A stretch of 64,000 nt of DNA from Thereva unica (lineage: Eukaryota; Arthropoda; Insecta; Diptera; Therevidae). The stretch is from assembly GCA_949987705.1 (NCBI GenBank), contig OX465284.1:65829470-65893469 (forward strand). The letters are read 5' to 3'. Positions 53,690-64,000 of the stretch are shown here, piece after piece (positions within the stretch are counted from its first letter, which is position 1; every line of letters begins with the position of its first letter). The notes beneath the pieces are model-generated. The model saw nothing but the letters and a program-made list of their open reading frames with translations. It did not search any database and was not told where the DNA came from. A program made the translations under genes and the position numbers.

Positions 53690-55115
53690 AGCGTTCGCTG
53701 CGCTTTTGCTTCCAACAGCCATGGATCGCTGGTGAAAGGATCTGTGGCTTAAGCACGCCTAAGCTTAATCTCTTCTACACCAAAGGTAAGGGAAAGCCCA
53801 GAACAGGTATTCTGGTCAGAAGTGATATAAGCTCCTTTTTCTCCCTCAATTCAATGACGGAGACCATACTGTGGTCGACCTAGAGCTGAAACAGAAAAAA
53901 CTTGGGATGACCTCGTAGATAAATAGATATTTCAATAATGTTTAGCAATTTATACAAAGAAACCGGCGACTGGACTGACTCGAGCAGGGAATCCCTGACA
54001 CCCGCTGTCCGAGTGGTATTACTTGTGAGGCAGATATTACGATAAACCCTTTAGCCTCGCCACAGCTTGTCAATTCTATCGTAAATAGAGCAAGAATTGA
54101 ATCGGCTGTAAACACCTTCCAGCTCTATAAATCACCAGGCCCTGACGGCATAGTGCCAGCACAACTGCAGCGTACCCTTCGTTACACAATTCCATGGCTG
54201 CAGACCATGTTTGCTGGGTGCCTTCAGATTAATTGCATTTCCACTAGTTGGAAAGGGATCAGAGTGATTTTTATACTTAAGGCAGAAAAAACCTCCCACG
54301 CAATCCCCAAGGACTTCAGGCCAATTAGCCTATAATGGCTTCTTTTAAAAACTTTAGAAAGGCTAATCGAAATATATCTGAGGTGGACCTTATTAACCTC
54401 GGAAGTTTCTGGGGCACAACACGCCTATACAAATGGCAAGTATACTGATACCGCTCTCCACCCATTGGGTTCAACCATTGAAAAATCCATCGAGGCTAAA
54501 GAGCAGTGGCATTCCTTGCTTTGAATAGAGAAGACGAGGAAGAGCAATTTATTAAACACGGGGAAGCATTTTGGCAACACTAATGCATAGCATTCTTTAC
54601 GTATTTGTGTCTAACCCGGTCAGTAGCTGTGTTATATTTATTCAAAAACCGGGAGGGATATCGTTTCTCAGCAACCATCTCGGTGAGAACGCTTCCCTTG
54701 GCTAAATGTTTGAAGCAGACTATTCGCAGAACCTGAACAAATTTCACTACGCCTATGTCCGGGTTAGACAATGTATTTTGTTGTTGTGGTTAAAGTCAAT
54801 GTATTTTGTTGTTGTGGGTAAAGTGGAGGGAGAGAATTAGAGAGAAAATTTCTTGATCCCAAGTGCTTTCCTCAAATCCGTGTACATGTACGCTATTTTC
54901 GGTTCCTTATCTTCTCTATTCAAAGATTCCTTGACAAAGAGGGAGCGTTTAACAACGTACTCCTGGACGCCATTACCTTGGCCTTGGCAGAACAGTCGAT
55001 TGAGGCATCGTTGGTGTTTCTCGTCCACGAAATGTTTACCAGCAAGATGGTGTGTTCGGTCCTGGGCGACAGCTCAGAACGAAGGGCTGTAAATAGAGGC
55101 CTCCATGGCTCTTGG
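53690..55115 (+). pseudogene. LINE ORF2 remnant (endonuclease scrap and reverse transcriptase)
   Basis: GLSTPKLNLFYTKGKGKPRT and FFLPQFNDGDHTVVDLELK are endonuclease pieces. After a gap, SPQLVNSIVNRARIESAVN, SPGPDGIVPAQLQ, SHAIPKDFRPIS and LLKTLERLIE are the start of the reverse transcriptase. GAFNNVLLDAITLALAEQS is motif A region. YADD and RNase H are missing. Stops at 54334 and shifts elsewhere make it inactive. Confidence 0.75.
54769..54824. repeat. 28-bp tandem duplication
   Basis: CAATGTATTTTGTTGTTGTGG then TTAAAGT / GTAAAGT, twice head to tail with one mismatch, in the block that interrupts the LINE. Confidence 0.9.
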
Positions 55116-58100
55116 ACTATATAGTGTTAGTTCAGGGTGATTCGGATGACAGGAAGGATATCATTTTTTTCTTGAAGGACAATTTGCTACTTCAGGAGAG
55201 AACCCGGAAATGTGGCCTTTAAAAATCAAACAACATCTGTTCTTTCCATACTCGACCCGATAAGAATATTCCCTAAGCATTTTTGTATGCCTATTGTTTC
55301 GGACCCCGTCGTTAACTTTGATCCTGTGCTATAAAAACTGCACTTTGATCATATTGTTCAAGAACTCCAAACTAGATTCGTCACTCATACAAGGATTTGG
55401 CTTTCGATTCTACTCATACCAGTAGTCGATACTTTCAACCGAGTACTTTAACTCATATCAGTACTTATAGCGTAGATTCGATTGCAATTTTATCTCAGGC
55501 GTGAATATTTCCCATATAAAGCCTTTACACATTGTAAGTATTTTTCTGTCCTTAAACATCCCTTAACTCTTTTTAATTGAAGCAGAAAAATATGTCCCAA
55601 ATGCAAATTGGATTTCTTTTATGGTACAGATATTCGTATGCTTCTCTATCTGTTGCACGAACGCGGATTCCAGACAGAGAAAATGCTTACAAGTTTCTGA
55701 GATCCAATTTGCGTTTGGTATGTAAAGGGTATCATTAAGCATTTTCATAAGACCTGTTCTCGTTCGATCGCTTAGGTCAAGCAGCATCTGACGTGGTGGG
55801 TACTTAGGTGGGCGACCGCTTGGTAATGCGAAATTCGCGTTTGGAATGGTCAATTACGAATATTTTCCGATTAGTAATACCTCTCTGGCGGGCGAATTTT
55901 TAGAATTTCTTGCCTTCAGCGGGAGCGAACATACCCCTGTGGCAAGCGCCTTTGTTCAATATTCGTTCTTTTACTAGCGATGTAAGCTACATAAGCATAT
56001 GTAATCTGTTGCAGCCGAAAACTGAGTAATGCATACGCTAAGGTAGTTCGCACATATATCAAAACGTACTCATCGATTCTCATAGACCGTCAGCTAGTGA
56101 CAGATTTAAGTGCCCCATTTTCTCATGCTAGCCTCGAAGAAGGTTGAAAGGTAGATGGATGTTGAGTTGGAAAAAGTTAAATTAAGATGCCGCTCCTGGA
56201 GATAACGTAACGTATTTTTCGTAACAGAAATAATAGGCGTATCTCGCCCACGTTTTCACGTCAATAATTTTATAGGAATAGATACGATGGCGGGAGAGAG
56301 GGTTCAAAAATGGCAGAAGAATTGGGTAGGGATGTTAATAGTGCTGTCTTCAGATGGATCCGTTGATTGCGTTGGGTTGTTCACTACAGTATGCTGATGC
56401 TGCGACTTGTTTAACAGATGTGGCTGCGGGAAAAGTTAGGGTATGGTGTCAATGGATAAAATTTACATTTAGGTTTATGAGCGGTAGAGGATGAAATTGT
56501 CAAAGCATTGGTTCTGTTGAATTTTGGTAGATTAGGGGAGCTTACAATTAAGTTAGAACTAATCTTAATTTTACTGATTACTGGGTTTTGGTTTAGTAGA
56601 GCTTACGATTAAATTAGTCTTAGTTTTATCTGATGTTTTATTTACAGTTATATTATTTGTTATTATATTAGTACTACTACTTAATCTATTGTCCCAATGA
56701 CAGAAATGAATGACAATCTGGTGTTGCTGGTATAAGATTCCCGTGGAAGCAGAACAGCGTTTATTTCAATGGAACAGTCGATTTGATTTTATTTTGCGTT
56801 TATTGATGTCTTTAATTGTGTTGTTTTAGTAACTTCTACAGCTTTTCTCACCATCCGATATATCGAATTATGGTTTGCAAAGGTCACACTAATTTGTATT
56901 CTTATGTAATAGTAATATTAAAGTCTTTAAAAACGGTTAAAGTTATATCAGCAATGTGCTCTCTGGTGTAACTTCAATCTGCACCAATTTGTTTACACAG
57001 TTTAAATACAAAAAGTTACTTTAAACGAAAATTCAAATCGCTCCTCATTGAAAAGAATACCATAAAACCAAAGCGAAGTGAAACACAAAGGAAGATGAGA
57101 ATTTAATCAGAAAGACACAATTTCCCCGAGAAGCACGTTTGGCTTATTTTTTCTTTAAAATTTAAATCATTTTTCTTTCATTTATCCTTCCTCTAGTAAA
57201 AAAGGGATATCTTGAACTAGTTTCACACTTGAAAGTATACAGTCTGCCCTCATTTCCTGCTAAAGAATGTCCTTAACCGTCGCTATGAAATGCTCCTTTT
57301 GGCTCTGTACTCGGTACCATTCTGAGTGGAAGTTTCGTTAGAAGATAAACGCGCGTGAAATATTTTCCTTGGAATGTTTGCACAAAAAAATGCAGCCCCC
57401 ACCAGCATCGCTGCTCCTATTCAGGATGAGTTTAAAAAGAAAAATCGCTTGAAGCTTTTCATGGTGAAAAATTGTCACGCTAATGTGATAGTGAATCCCA
57501 CTAAAAAAGAATGCGATAAAATTCTGGCGGTTTCCTTTTTCTTTACGCTCCAACACCAACATCCCCACCACTACCCATCAACCATTCAGTCTGCTGCCGA
57601 TGACTGCGCCACCTACACACAACATTTTCAGAAGGTTTTTCACGGAAAATATTTTGCAATGAAGAATTTCACACACCACCGGCTATTGTGTAGTGTGGAA
57701 GACGGAAAAGGATTCAGGAAACGACAGCATCGGTTCGATTGTCAGTTCTAAAAGGGAGGTAAGATGACAGGACTTAAATCATCATGTGGCAAGAAAACAG
57801 GAAAACGTGCACAAAACCAATAGATAACCCTTTTTCTATTAAGGAGGATAAGAATAGTCGGGAGGAAATTGATATCGTGTCCAGTTTGAACTGTTAACTT
57901 ATGAAGACTTTGAGAAATTTGTTTCAATTCGTTTATGTCCGGATGGGGGCAGGTTGAAGAAAGTTTTCCGGTTCAAGCTCAGGTGGATATCGTGAGGTGG
58001 GGCGCGCATGCAGCAAAGATATTAGGTGGATTTCTAGTTAGGAATTCCATATCTATTTTCCCCCTTTTCTTTCTCACTTGTGACAATTTATATCTGTCGT

Positions 58101-59246
58101 GAAGAACACGAGTTAGGGCCGAGCATGATGTGACAACAGACCTGAGCATGCAACAAATATATCATGTCCCATGAATATATCCGACTACCAACTATCACGG
58201 ACATTGTGCACTGTATCATGGGATCAGGACTTCTCTGCTAGAGCACTCCAGCTGTCTAGTCCTGTGTAAATGTTTAATTGTGAGTGCTCTGTGCATTTAA
58301 CGAGAAAAATATGAAATGGAACGAGGGTGAAGTTGGCAAACAAGAGTCCGAACAAAACGGACTGCCCGTGAAGGATGGGACCTGCCTTTCTGATGAACGA
58401 AACCAGTTTCTTCGTCCTTTATTAAGATGTATCATCCAATCTTCGTGCTACTTGGAATTGTGCTCCATTCTCCTTCGGGTAGTTACAGAAAGAAATTGGT
58501 CTGGCATTAACTTTCTTGCTGTAAGTTTCCGGTAATAAAAAGAGGTTATCTTTGATTCACTTTTTTTATTTGTTTATTTATTTACGCTTTCTTTATTTTG
58601 TTCTTATAGGGAATTATTTATTGGATGGCTGCGTTCTAAATGATGCGAGGACCTAGAGGGACATTGTTCCATCTACTGATTTTCATATGGATTTGTGCTT
58701 CAGCTTAGGCTTCTTGACTAAACTGATGAACATTATTTAGGTACTCACGAACGTGATGCTTTGGCCAAGTATTCCTAAGGCAGTATTTTTGGAAGAGGGA
58801 TTCCTGTCACGAAAACCAAAATGAATCTTTGATTGAACAATAAAAAATGTGATGTTTTTATATACGATTTGGGTGATGGTTGTGGCGGAGAATCGATTTA
58901 TTTTAGAAATTTAATTTTTAAGATTCATTTGCGATATGATATGAGTTTAAAGCAAAAAATTTGTACAAGAGGGTTGAATAACGAAAATTCTAGATTTTCC
59001 TTCAGCAGAGTAAGTTCGGGTACTGTGGAATACTTTGCTTTTTTAACGGTTTCTGTTACAGTGTGAAGCCAAATCAAATCAACTTAAAAGGAGTTTATCG
59101 CTGGAGTAATGACCGTAACAGTAACAGTCTGTTTAGTCAAATTAAAATCAATCTGTTTTAGCGGCCATTAAAAAATATATTGTTCAAAAACTGACTTCAC
59201 CACTGACTAGGAAAAATGGCTGGTAATTCGGTATAGGCAAGTAGTT
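55116..59246. other. Gene-free stretch
   Basis: 4 kb without a supported gene. Frames at 57374-57751 (+, 125 codons) and 58284-58535 (+) have no recognisable domain. A minus frame at 55563-55853 is listed separately. Composition is AT-rich with scattered mixed segments (56270-56470, 57370-57750). Confidence 0.4.
55563..55853 (-). CDS. Unidentified 96-codon frame over small repeats
   Basis: The frame contains IPNANFALPSGRPPKYPPRQ and later YIPNANWISE; the DNA word CCAAACGCRAATT underlies both and appears a third time inverted (CAAATGCAAATTGGATTTCT at 55597). The SGRPPK run resembles the helix-turn-helix linker of Tc1-like transposases, but nothing else supports that. It may be chance over a small repeat, or a piece of an old transposon. 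Low confidence. Confidence 0.2.
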   Translation of the reverse strand: MTIPNANFALPSGRPPKYPPRQMLLDLSDRTRTGLMKMLNDTLYIPNANWISETCKHFLCLESAFVQQIEKHTNICTIKEIQFAFGTYFSASIKKS

Positions 59247-59945
59247 TTCTTCTTCTTTAATCCGTTAGCTGGCGGTCCGAGCGGGACGTCTCCGCAATGG
59301 ACACACTGCTGTCGGTGCCGCTTTAAAAAATGCGGTTTCTTGCCTAGTTTTTTCCGTTCTTCGGATTGTTCGACACTCTCCTCCTTTCACACCCTGGGCA
59401 CTAGGCGTCGTCGGCGGAGTTAGGGAAGTATTCTAATGTGGTATACTGTACCACATTATTACTTAATGCTATCCTGTAATCTAAGTTTTTTGGAAATGTT
59501 TAGATATACAAGAAAACAATTTTTTTTTTATTTTTTATTAAAAATATCAAAAAACGGAAAATACTTTCTCGGTTAAACAAATAGCAAAAAAACTTAAGCA
59601 AACAGTCCACCGTTCCGAACCATATAATCGGACCGGCCTTATTAGTCTTGTGTTAATTGCCAATTTTGTCTTCCTTGAAATATTTCTGGGCATCAGATGC
59701 TTGTGGTCATTGTGGTTCGCACTATCATAGGCATATTTGTAGTCCATGAATAACATGTTTATGATTATGTTAAATTCAACAGATTTACCAGGGTTTCTCT
59801 GACTACAAATAGCTGGTCTGTTGTAGATCTTCCTGGACGAAAACCGCAGGGATACTCTCTTAATACTCTTTTCACGTATGTTTGTAGTCTATAGAGTACA
59901 CGTGAAAATCCTTTGTATGTTGTGTTCAATAGCGTTATTCCTCTA

Positions 59946-60465
59946 CACTGATAAAAAAAGCATTCTTGGCTAAAGACAATTTTTTTTGAACCAAGCAAAT
60001 CATGTTTTGGATATAACGAAAACAAAATTGTCTTCGCTTAAGCAATACTCATAGTCTTGGTTTTATTGTCTTGGATGAAGACAAAAGTTGACTAGAAAAA
60101 AAAATTCTTGGTTTGAGATACTCATTTTTTTAATTTAAGCAACTCAAGGTAATAAAATAGTGACTTGCCTCAACAAATAACCTCGAATTAAAGCTTCATC
60201 GTGTCTTTATTTAATACAAATTTTGTTTTTAATAAAAAATATTTAGTTTCTTGAGTAAAAAATTAAAAAATTTTATTTCGCAAAAGACATATCTTGGTCG
60301 AAAAATATAAGTATTGAGCGAAGAAATACAATTGCTTGGCTCCAGAATTTCTAGTGTTTTACTCTGACACAGAACTCTCATGTTAAGACTGAAAAATGTT
60401 TCTACCCAAGACAACGAAACGAAGACTATGGAATTGCTGGAATCAAGACAATTTTTTTATCAGTG
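59946..60465. mobile_element. 520-bp MITE with TA duplication, nested in LINE
   Basis: Ends CACTGATAAAAAAA and TTTTTTTATCAGTG are exact inverted repeats of 14 bp, flanked by TA at 59944-59945 and 60466-60467. Removing it and one TA restores the LINE codons for YRGITLLN. A TA duplication is the mark of Tc1/mariner-type transposition. The interior repeats CTTGG/CCAAG words many times and has no transposase. Confidence 0.88.
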
Positions 60466-60619
60466 TATAGTTGCTGCAAGACAGAGGGCACTTTTTTTAT
60501 GTAAAGGACAAACTATGCCTTCGTTCCAGTCATCAGGCATTTCTTTTCGTCTCCAGAGTTCCACGACTAATTCATACAGTTTTTGGATAGTAGGGATACT
60601 GTGGGTATGCTGTCAGACC

Positions 60620-61144
60620 CACTGACATATAGAATGGACTGCTTATGAAAAAATTTTCATGGCACCAATTTGTTCCATAGGCTACAAACCTTTTTTCACT
60701 CCATGTAAACACCGGAATCACTTTTGAAATTTACATTTTTTTAAATACGTACTTAAAACATTAAAACAACACAAATATTTTGTTTAAAAAAATTAACAAA
60801 CACTATTTTTACTTTTTCACCTTTTAAAATGCCTTTTTTTCATTAATTTGCAAATTTTATGTGTATCTGATTTAAGTTCTTAACGCCTGTTTTAGCAACT
60901 GATATTCTGTATGTCAAAATCCGGGGGCTTATGGGAAAAAGAGCAAAAGATATAAACATCACTATACCCGTCTATTTTTTTCTAATTGATTTAACCTGAT
61001 TTTATTTCTGTCAGTCTGATTTTACTTCTGAGTGCTTCTGTAAGTTTGGGGGCTTATGGATGAGCGAGTCGACTATACCTTTTTGGTGCCATCGGTTTGT
61101 ATGGGAATAATTGCTGATGAGCAGTCCATTATTATATGTCAGTG
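60620..61144. mobile_element. 525-bp TIR element with 8-bp duplication, nested in LINE
   Basis: Ends CACTGACATATA and TATATGTCAGTG are inverted repeats that continue loosely as GAATGGACTGCT/AATGGACTGCTCAT and GGCACCAA. GTCAGACC flanks both sides (60612-60619, 61145-61152). Without it the LINE reads SGSDGIPT. An 8-bp duplication fits hAT or P-type elements. No transposase was seen. Confidence 0.88.
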
Positions 61145-61643
61145 GTCAGACCCTGATGCCTTATTACTTTTAATGTTCGCAATGCTTGTCATACTTCTTC
61201 CATGGCAAGCGCTGCTGTGCTGCCATCGTCCACATTAATGTTCTGTACATTTCGGATACCACTGTGCCTCTGCTCTGGGCTCATTAGTAGTTCCTCGAAA
61301 AGCTCTGCCCATCTATCCAATACTTCGTCTTTATTACTTAATATCTCACCACTTTTATTCTTGCACATTGTCACTCTAGGCTTAAATTCTTTCCGTTGTT
61401 GGTTTATGCTTTTGTAGAAGTTTCTTGCATCACTTAGGCTTACTGATTCTTCTATTTTTTTCATTTGCTTTTCTCAATACTGCCTTTTTTCGCTTTGTGC
61501 ATTCTATTCTCAGCTCGTCTTTTTTCCTTATACTCCTCTTCAAAGTTTCTTGTTCTGTGTCTATTAAGCATAACTTGGTATGCCAGGGTTTTCTCCATTG
61601 TCACCTGGGCGTATTCTTCATCAAACCACTCTACTCTTCGTCC

Positions 61644-61689
61644 TACGTGGAGTAGATTCTCATGTATCATGTACGTGGAGTAGATTCTC
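61644..61689. repeat. 28-bp-period tandem duplication in LINE linker
   Basis: TACGTGGAGTAGATTCTC occurs at 61644 and 61672. The second copy is complete for 18 bp only. Confidence 0.85.
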
Positions 61690-62130
61690 CTTCAATATTG
61701 CCACGTTATATTTTCTGTCTCTGCTTCTTCTTGGCCCTAATTTTCGTTCCTATTAAAAAGTGGTCCACGGTGCTCTCACATCAAACACATTGGTTTGGCG
61801 GAGTGCGTCTACAAGACCATGATCAATTGCGTTGTTGGTTGCTACATCAGGCGACTTCCAGGTTGATTTTTGAATATCCTTATGCTGGATTTGGTGCTGG
61901 ATATAACCATATTTTGCGCCATACCAAACTAAACTTTCCGATTGTCATGTCAGCTGGAATGCTGCTTCCCGTCCTATTTTTGCATTGCCATCTCCAATCT
62001 TTATGACGAAAGCAATTTCTGTATACTTTTTCTCTAAAGAGTCTTAAAACATCTCTGTCTTCTGTTGGAGTGGTCCAATAAATAGGTAATTTTTCTTTGC
62101 GAAAAATACCGCACGTCATTCCGTTTTATA

Positions 62131-64000
62131 AAATGATTTTATATATTTTTATGAGCTTAATTTCAAAATGGTGTCTTCCCCACCCTAATGCTAAACTTAC
62201 AGTAAAAGGAAACGCGTTTATAGTCCAATCAATCTAGGGATTTACAATGTTAATTTCCAGACAATTAATTCAAGGCAGGAAAAAAATATGGGCGTGTAGA
62301 ACACTTAATTTGAAGAAAGGTAGCGGAATTGCATTAGCGAACTTAACCTAAAAACTCGCAAAAGTAAAAAAACGGGTTTTCGCCAATAAAACAAAAAGTT
62401 GAGCTTGGATCCGAAAAACTTAAATGAGAAAGTTATAGGTATTAAAATTATCTTTCAATTGATGTGGTACATATTGTTCAGTGTCTTATACATGGAGAAA
62501 TATGCTAAAAACCGTTAAAAATCGCGTGTTTTTCATTTATTTTTTGCTTTTTATTGATGCGAACTAGAAACTTTTTACGTGGTAAAAATGTTGCTTTTGG
62601 CAATCTGAAAACTCGTATTTTTTTGGCTTGAAATTTTGCAAAATATGGGTGAAATTTCGATTTTTGTAAAAAAAAAGCGTTTTCGTAAAATGCTTCGTCT
62701 GCAGCTCCTCGCCCTCGTAGGAGATTTTTTCGAAGCTCTTTTTCTTCGTTAAGAGTTGTACTATTATGCACTATTATTTAAAATTTGAGTTTTTCAATTT
62801 TATATACAAAAAACTCCACCGCAAAAAAGACAAGTTTTTTTACTGCAAGTTTTTTATTTCATTATTTTTCGACTCTAAACTACTATTTAATAAAAGTTTA
62901 TATTCTTTTTACTAATTTAAAAATAAAAAAAAATTAACCGTACGACTGTTAACAGCGAAGACATTTTTTTTAAATTACGGAGCCCTTTTCCTTCGTTAAA
63001 TATCTGTGAATTTGAGGCATATTGTTGTTCAATACTTACTGTAATACATACATACAAGTTGTTATTGACGTCTTAACAGCGCGGATCATGTGCAATTTCA
63101 TCTTTTACGTAGAATGTTTACTTGGTGAGCCGCCACTTCTAACTTTTCGCGCTGTAGTAATTTCTGGTTGTTCGAATCAATTTTTATTATATAAACTCAC
63201 TGGGATCCGGGGCGCCTATGCTGCACCCATAACCCAATAGTAGTAATCAGATGAAGCATTTTAATATACCGTAGGGGAGTTTGAAAAAGGCAAGTTTTTG
63301 GTATTTTTGATTCCACATAACAAAATGTGAAACTATTAGGGATCTGACATTTTGATCGCGACAATAAAAACCATCCATTGACATATCATTTTTTGAGATG
63401 TGAATTTTCATACACAGATGCAGTGTCGCAATGAACTGCTTATTTTCTGTATTTTGGATAGCTAGGACCCGGTGCGCCTCGCTGCAGCTAACGTTTAAAC
63501 ATTTAAAATCAATTCAAAGCTTCTAAATTCAACTTTTATCAACCAATAATGAAAAACCAACTATTCCTATAAAAGTTGGAGTCATTCGATTCAAAATACA
63601 TTTATTTGAACTATGACCAAAATTTCCTGTGTATTCTGATAAAACAATGAACGTTAAAATATTTAAAATTAATGCAAATAGCCGCATCCACACTCGAAAT
63701 TCGAGGGCCATTTTAAATCTAGAAGTCTGCAATAACAAAATTTTTCGAGAACAATAAAAGTAAATTGAAAAATGAAACAATTTTTTTATAGTTGGAAAAA
63801 GCCATGCCAAAAACCAACTTTTGTTATCATTTATATAATGTATGACCAAATTACCTATTTATTCTCTAAAAACTGCCATTACCTATTTATTCTCTAAAAA
63901 CTGCCTTCAATTATCTGCAGAATTTCCGTAGATTAATTGGACTATTAATTCTATATCTCTATAGCAAAAAACCAATGCAGCTGGAGTCTTGGGGTGCTCT
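62131..64000. other. Gene-free stretch
   Basis: AT-rich with no supported gene. Frames at 62505-62771 and 63529-63849 have no domains. The only structure is the duplication at 63850-63905. Confidence 0.45.
63850..63905. repeat. 28-bp tandem duplication
   Basis: ATTACCTATTTATTCTCTAA then AAACTGCC, twice head to tail and identical. Confidence 0.92.

Larger units (their letters stand above)
52660..55115 (+). mobile_element. LOA/R1-like LINE, copy 2 (ORF1 and broken ORF2)
   Basis: Order on the plus strand: ORF1 (to 53636), remains of the endonuclease (53690-53890, FLPQFNDGDHTVVDLELK), then a large deletion, reverse transcriptase (54030-54520), a foreign or scrambled block (54530-54915) and more reverse transcriptase (54915-55115). 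RNase H is absent. It shares ASPQLVNSIVNRARIE, YKSPGPDG, KDFRPIS and GAFNNVLLDAITLALAEQSIEAS with the minus-strand copy at 6955-8600. Confidence 0.8.
59247..62130 (-). mobile_element. RTE-type LINE, second subfamily, with nested insertions
   Basis: The GAA tail reads TTCTTCTTCTTT at 59249-59260. On the minus strand, from the 5' side: endonuclease pieces (MTIGKFSL and, further on, VDHFLIGTKIRAKKK), the linker VEWFDEEYAQVTMEK, NFYKSINQQRKEFKPR and DRWAELFEELL, then NKASGSD, DDWxEGIVCP-like remnants, YRGITLLNTTYK, CGFRPGRSTTDQLF, LFMDYKYAYDSANH and SRKTKLAIN leading to RPVRLYGSERWT. The palm between motif A and the C-terminus is deleted. It differs clearly from copies A-D. Two DNA elements (59946-60465 and 60620-61144) interrupt it. 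The 5' limit is approximate. Confidence 0.82.

Noticed and set aside
57374..57751. 125-codon plus frame as a protein gene
   Set aside because: Amino acid makeup (histidine runs, lysine runs) looks like translated non-coding DNA; no domain or intron signals were seen.

Overview
This window is repeat-rich, AT-rich eukaryotic DNA, almost certainly from an insect and probably a fly. Three things point that way. The retrotransposons are RTE-, LOA/R1- and Jockey/CR1-type LINEs of the sort common in insects. The one host gene start I can read has introns of 62 and 55 bp with GT/AG borders. There are no operons, ribosome binding sites or long host reading frames. I cannot name the species.

Most recognisable sequence is mobile DNA. 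RTE-type LINEs lie at 1-2370 (+, nearly intact), 9645-11795 (-), 28987-29643 (-), 40473-41110 (-), and, as a second subfamily, 59247-62130 (-). Two broken copies of a LOA/R1-like LINE lie at 6955-8600 (-) and 52660-55115 (+); between them they show ORF1, endonuclease, reverse transcriptase and RNase H. A Jockey/CR1-group LINE fills 25175-28500 (-), with relatives at 22588-22712, 31940-32335, 35985-36870, 43500-43950 and 48774-49180. A tRNA-derived SINE occurs twice (3192-3661 and 22841-23305).

Small non-coding DNA elements are plentiful. Four have 3-bp TAA/TTA target duplications (19548-20015, 30508-30638, 36959-37113, 41187-41605). One has a TA duplication (59946-60465) and one an 8-bp duplication (60620-61144); both of these sit inside the second RTE element, so the uninterrupted site can be read. 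There are very large palindromes at 21283-21925 and 32893-33359, and a dispersed repeat family with TAACTTCCC ends in four places.

Host genes are scarce. Around 46662-47060 on the minus strand I read the 5' end of a spliced gene: two untranslated exons, then a 56-bp exon with a start codon and strong splice sites. The rest of that gene is not recognisable in the window, so its next intron may be very long. Just upstream is an array of four hairpins (47145-47289) whose stems differ in sequence but keep pairing. At 52284 on the plus strand is a possible signal-peptide exon followed by a GTGAGT donor, perhaps a small secreted peptide gene. TAAT-rich, apparently non-repetitive stretches near 16930-17800, 24000-24420 and 44700-45080 may be regulatory DNA of flanking genes.

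No single multi-gene system is visible. The most unusual signals are the covarying hairpin array, the long palindromes, the tandem repeats carrying GCCGCCATTTT words, and the small-peptide candidate.
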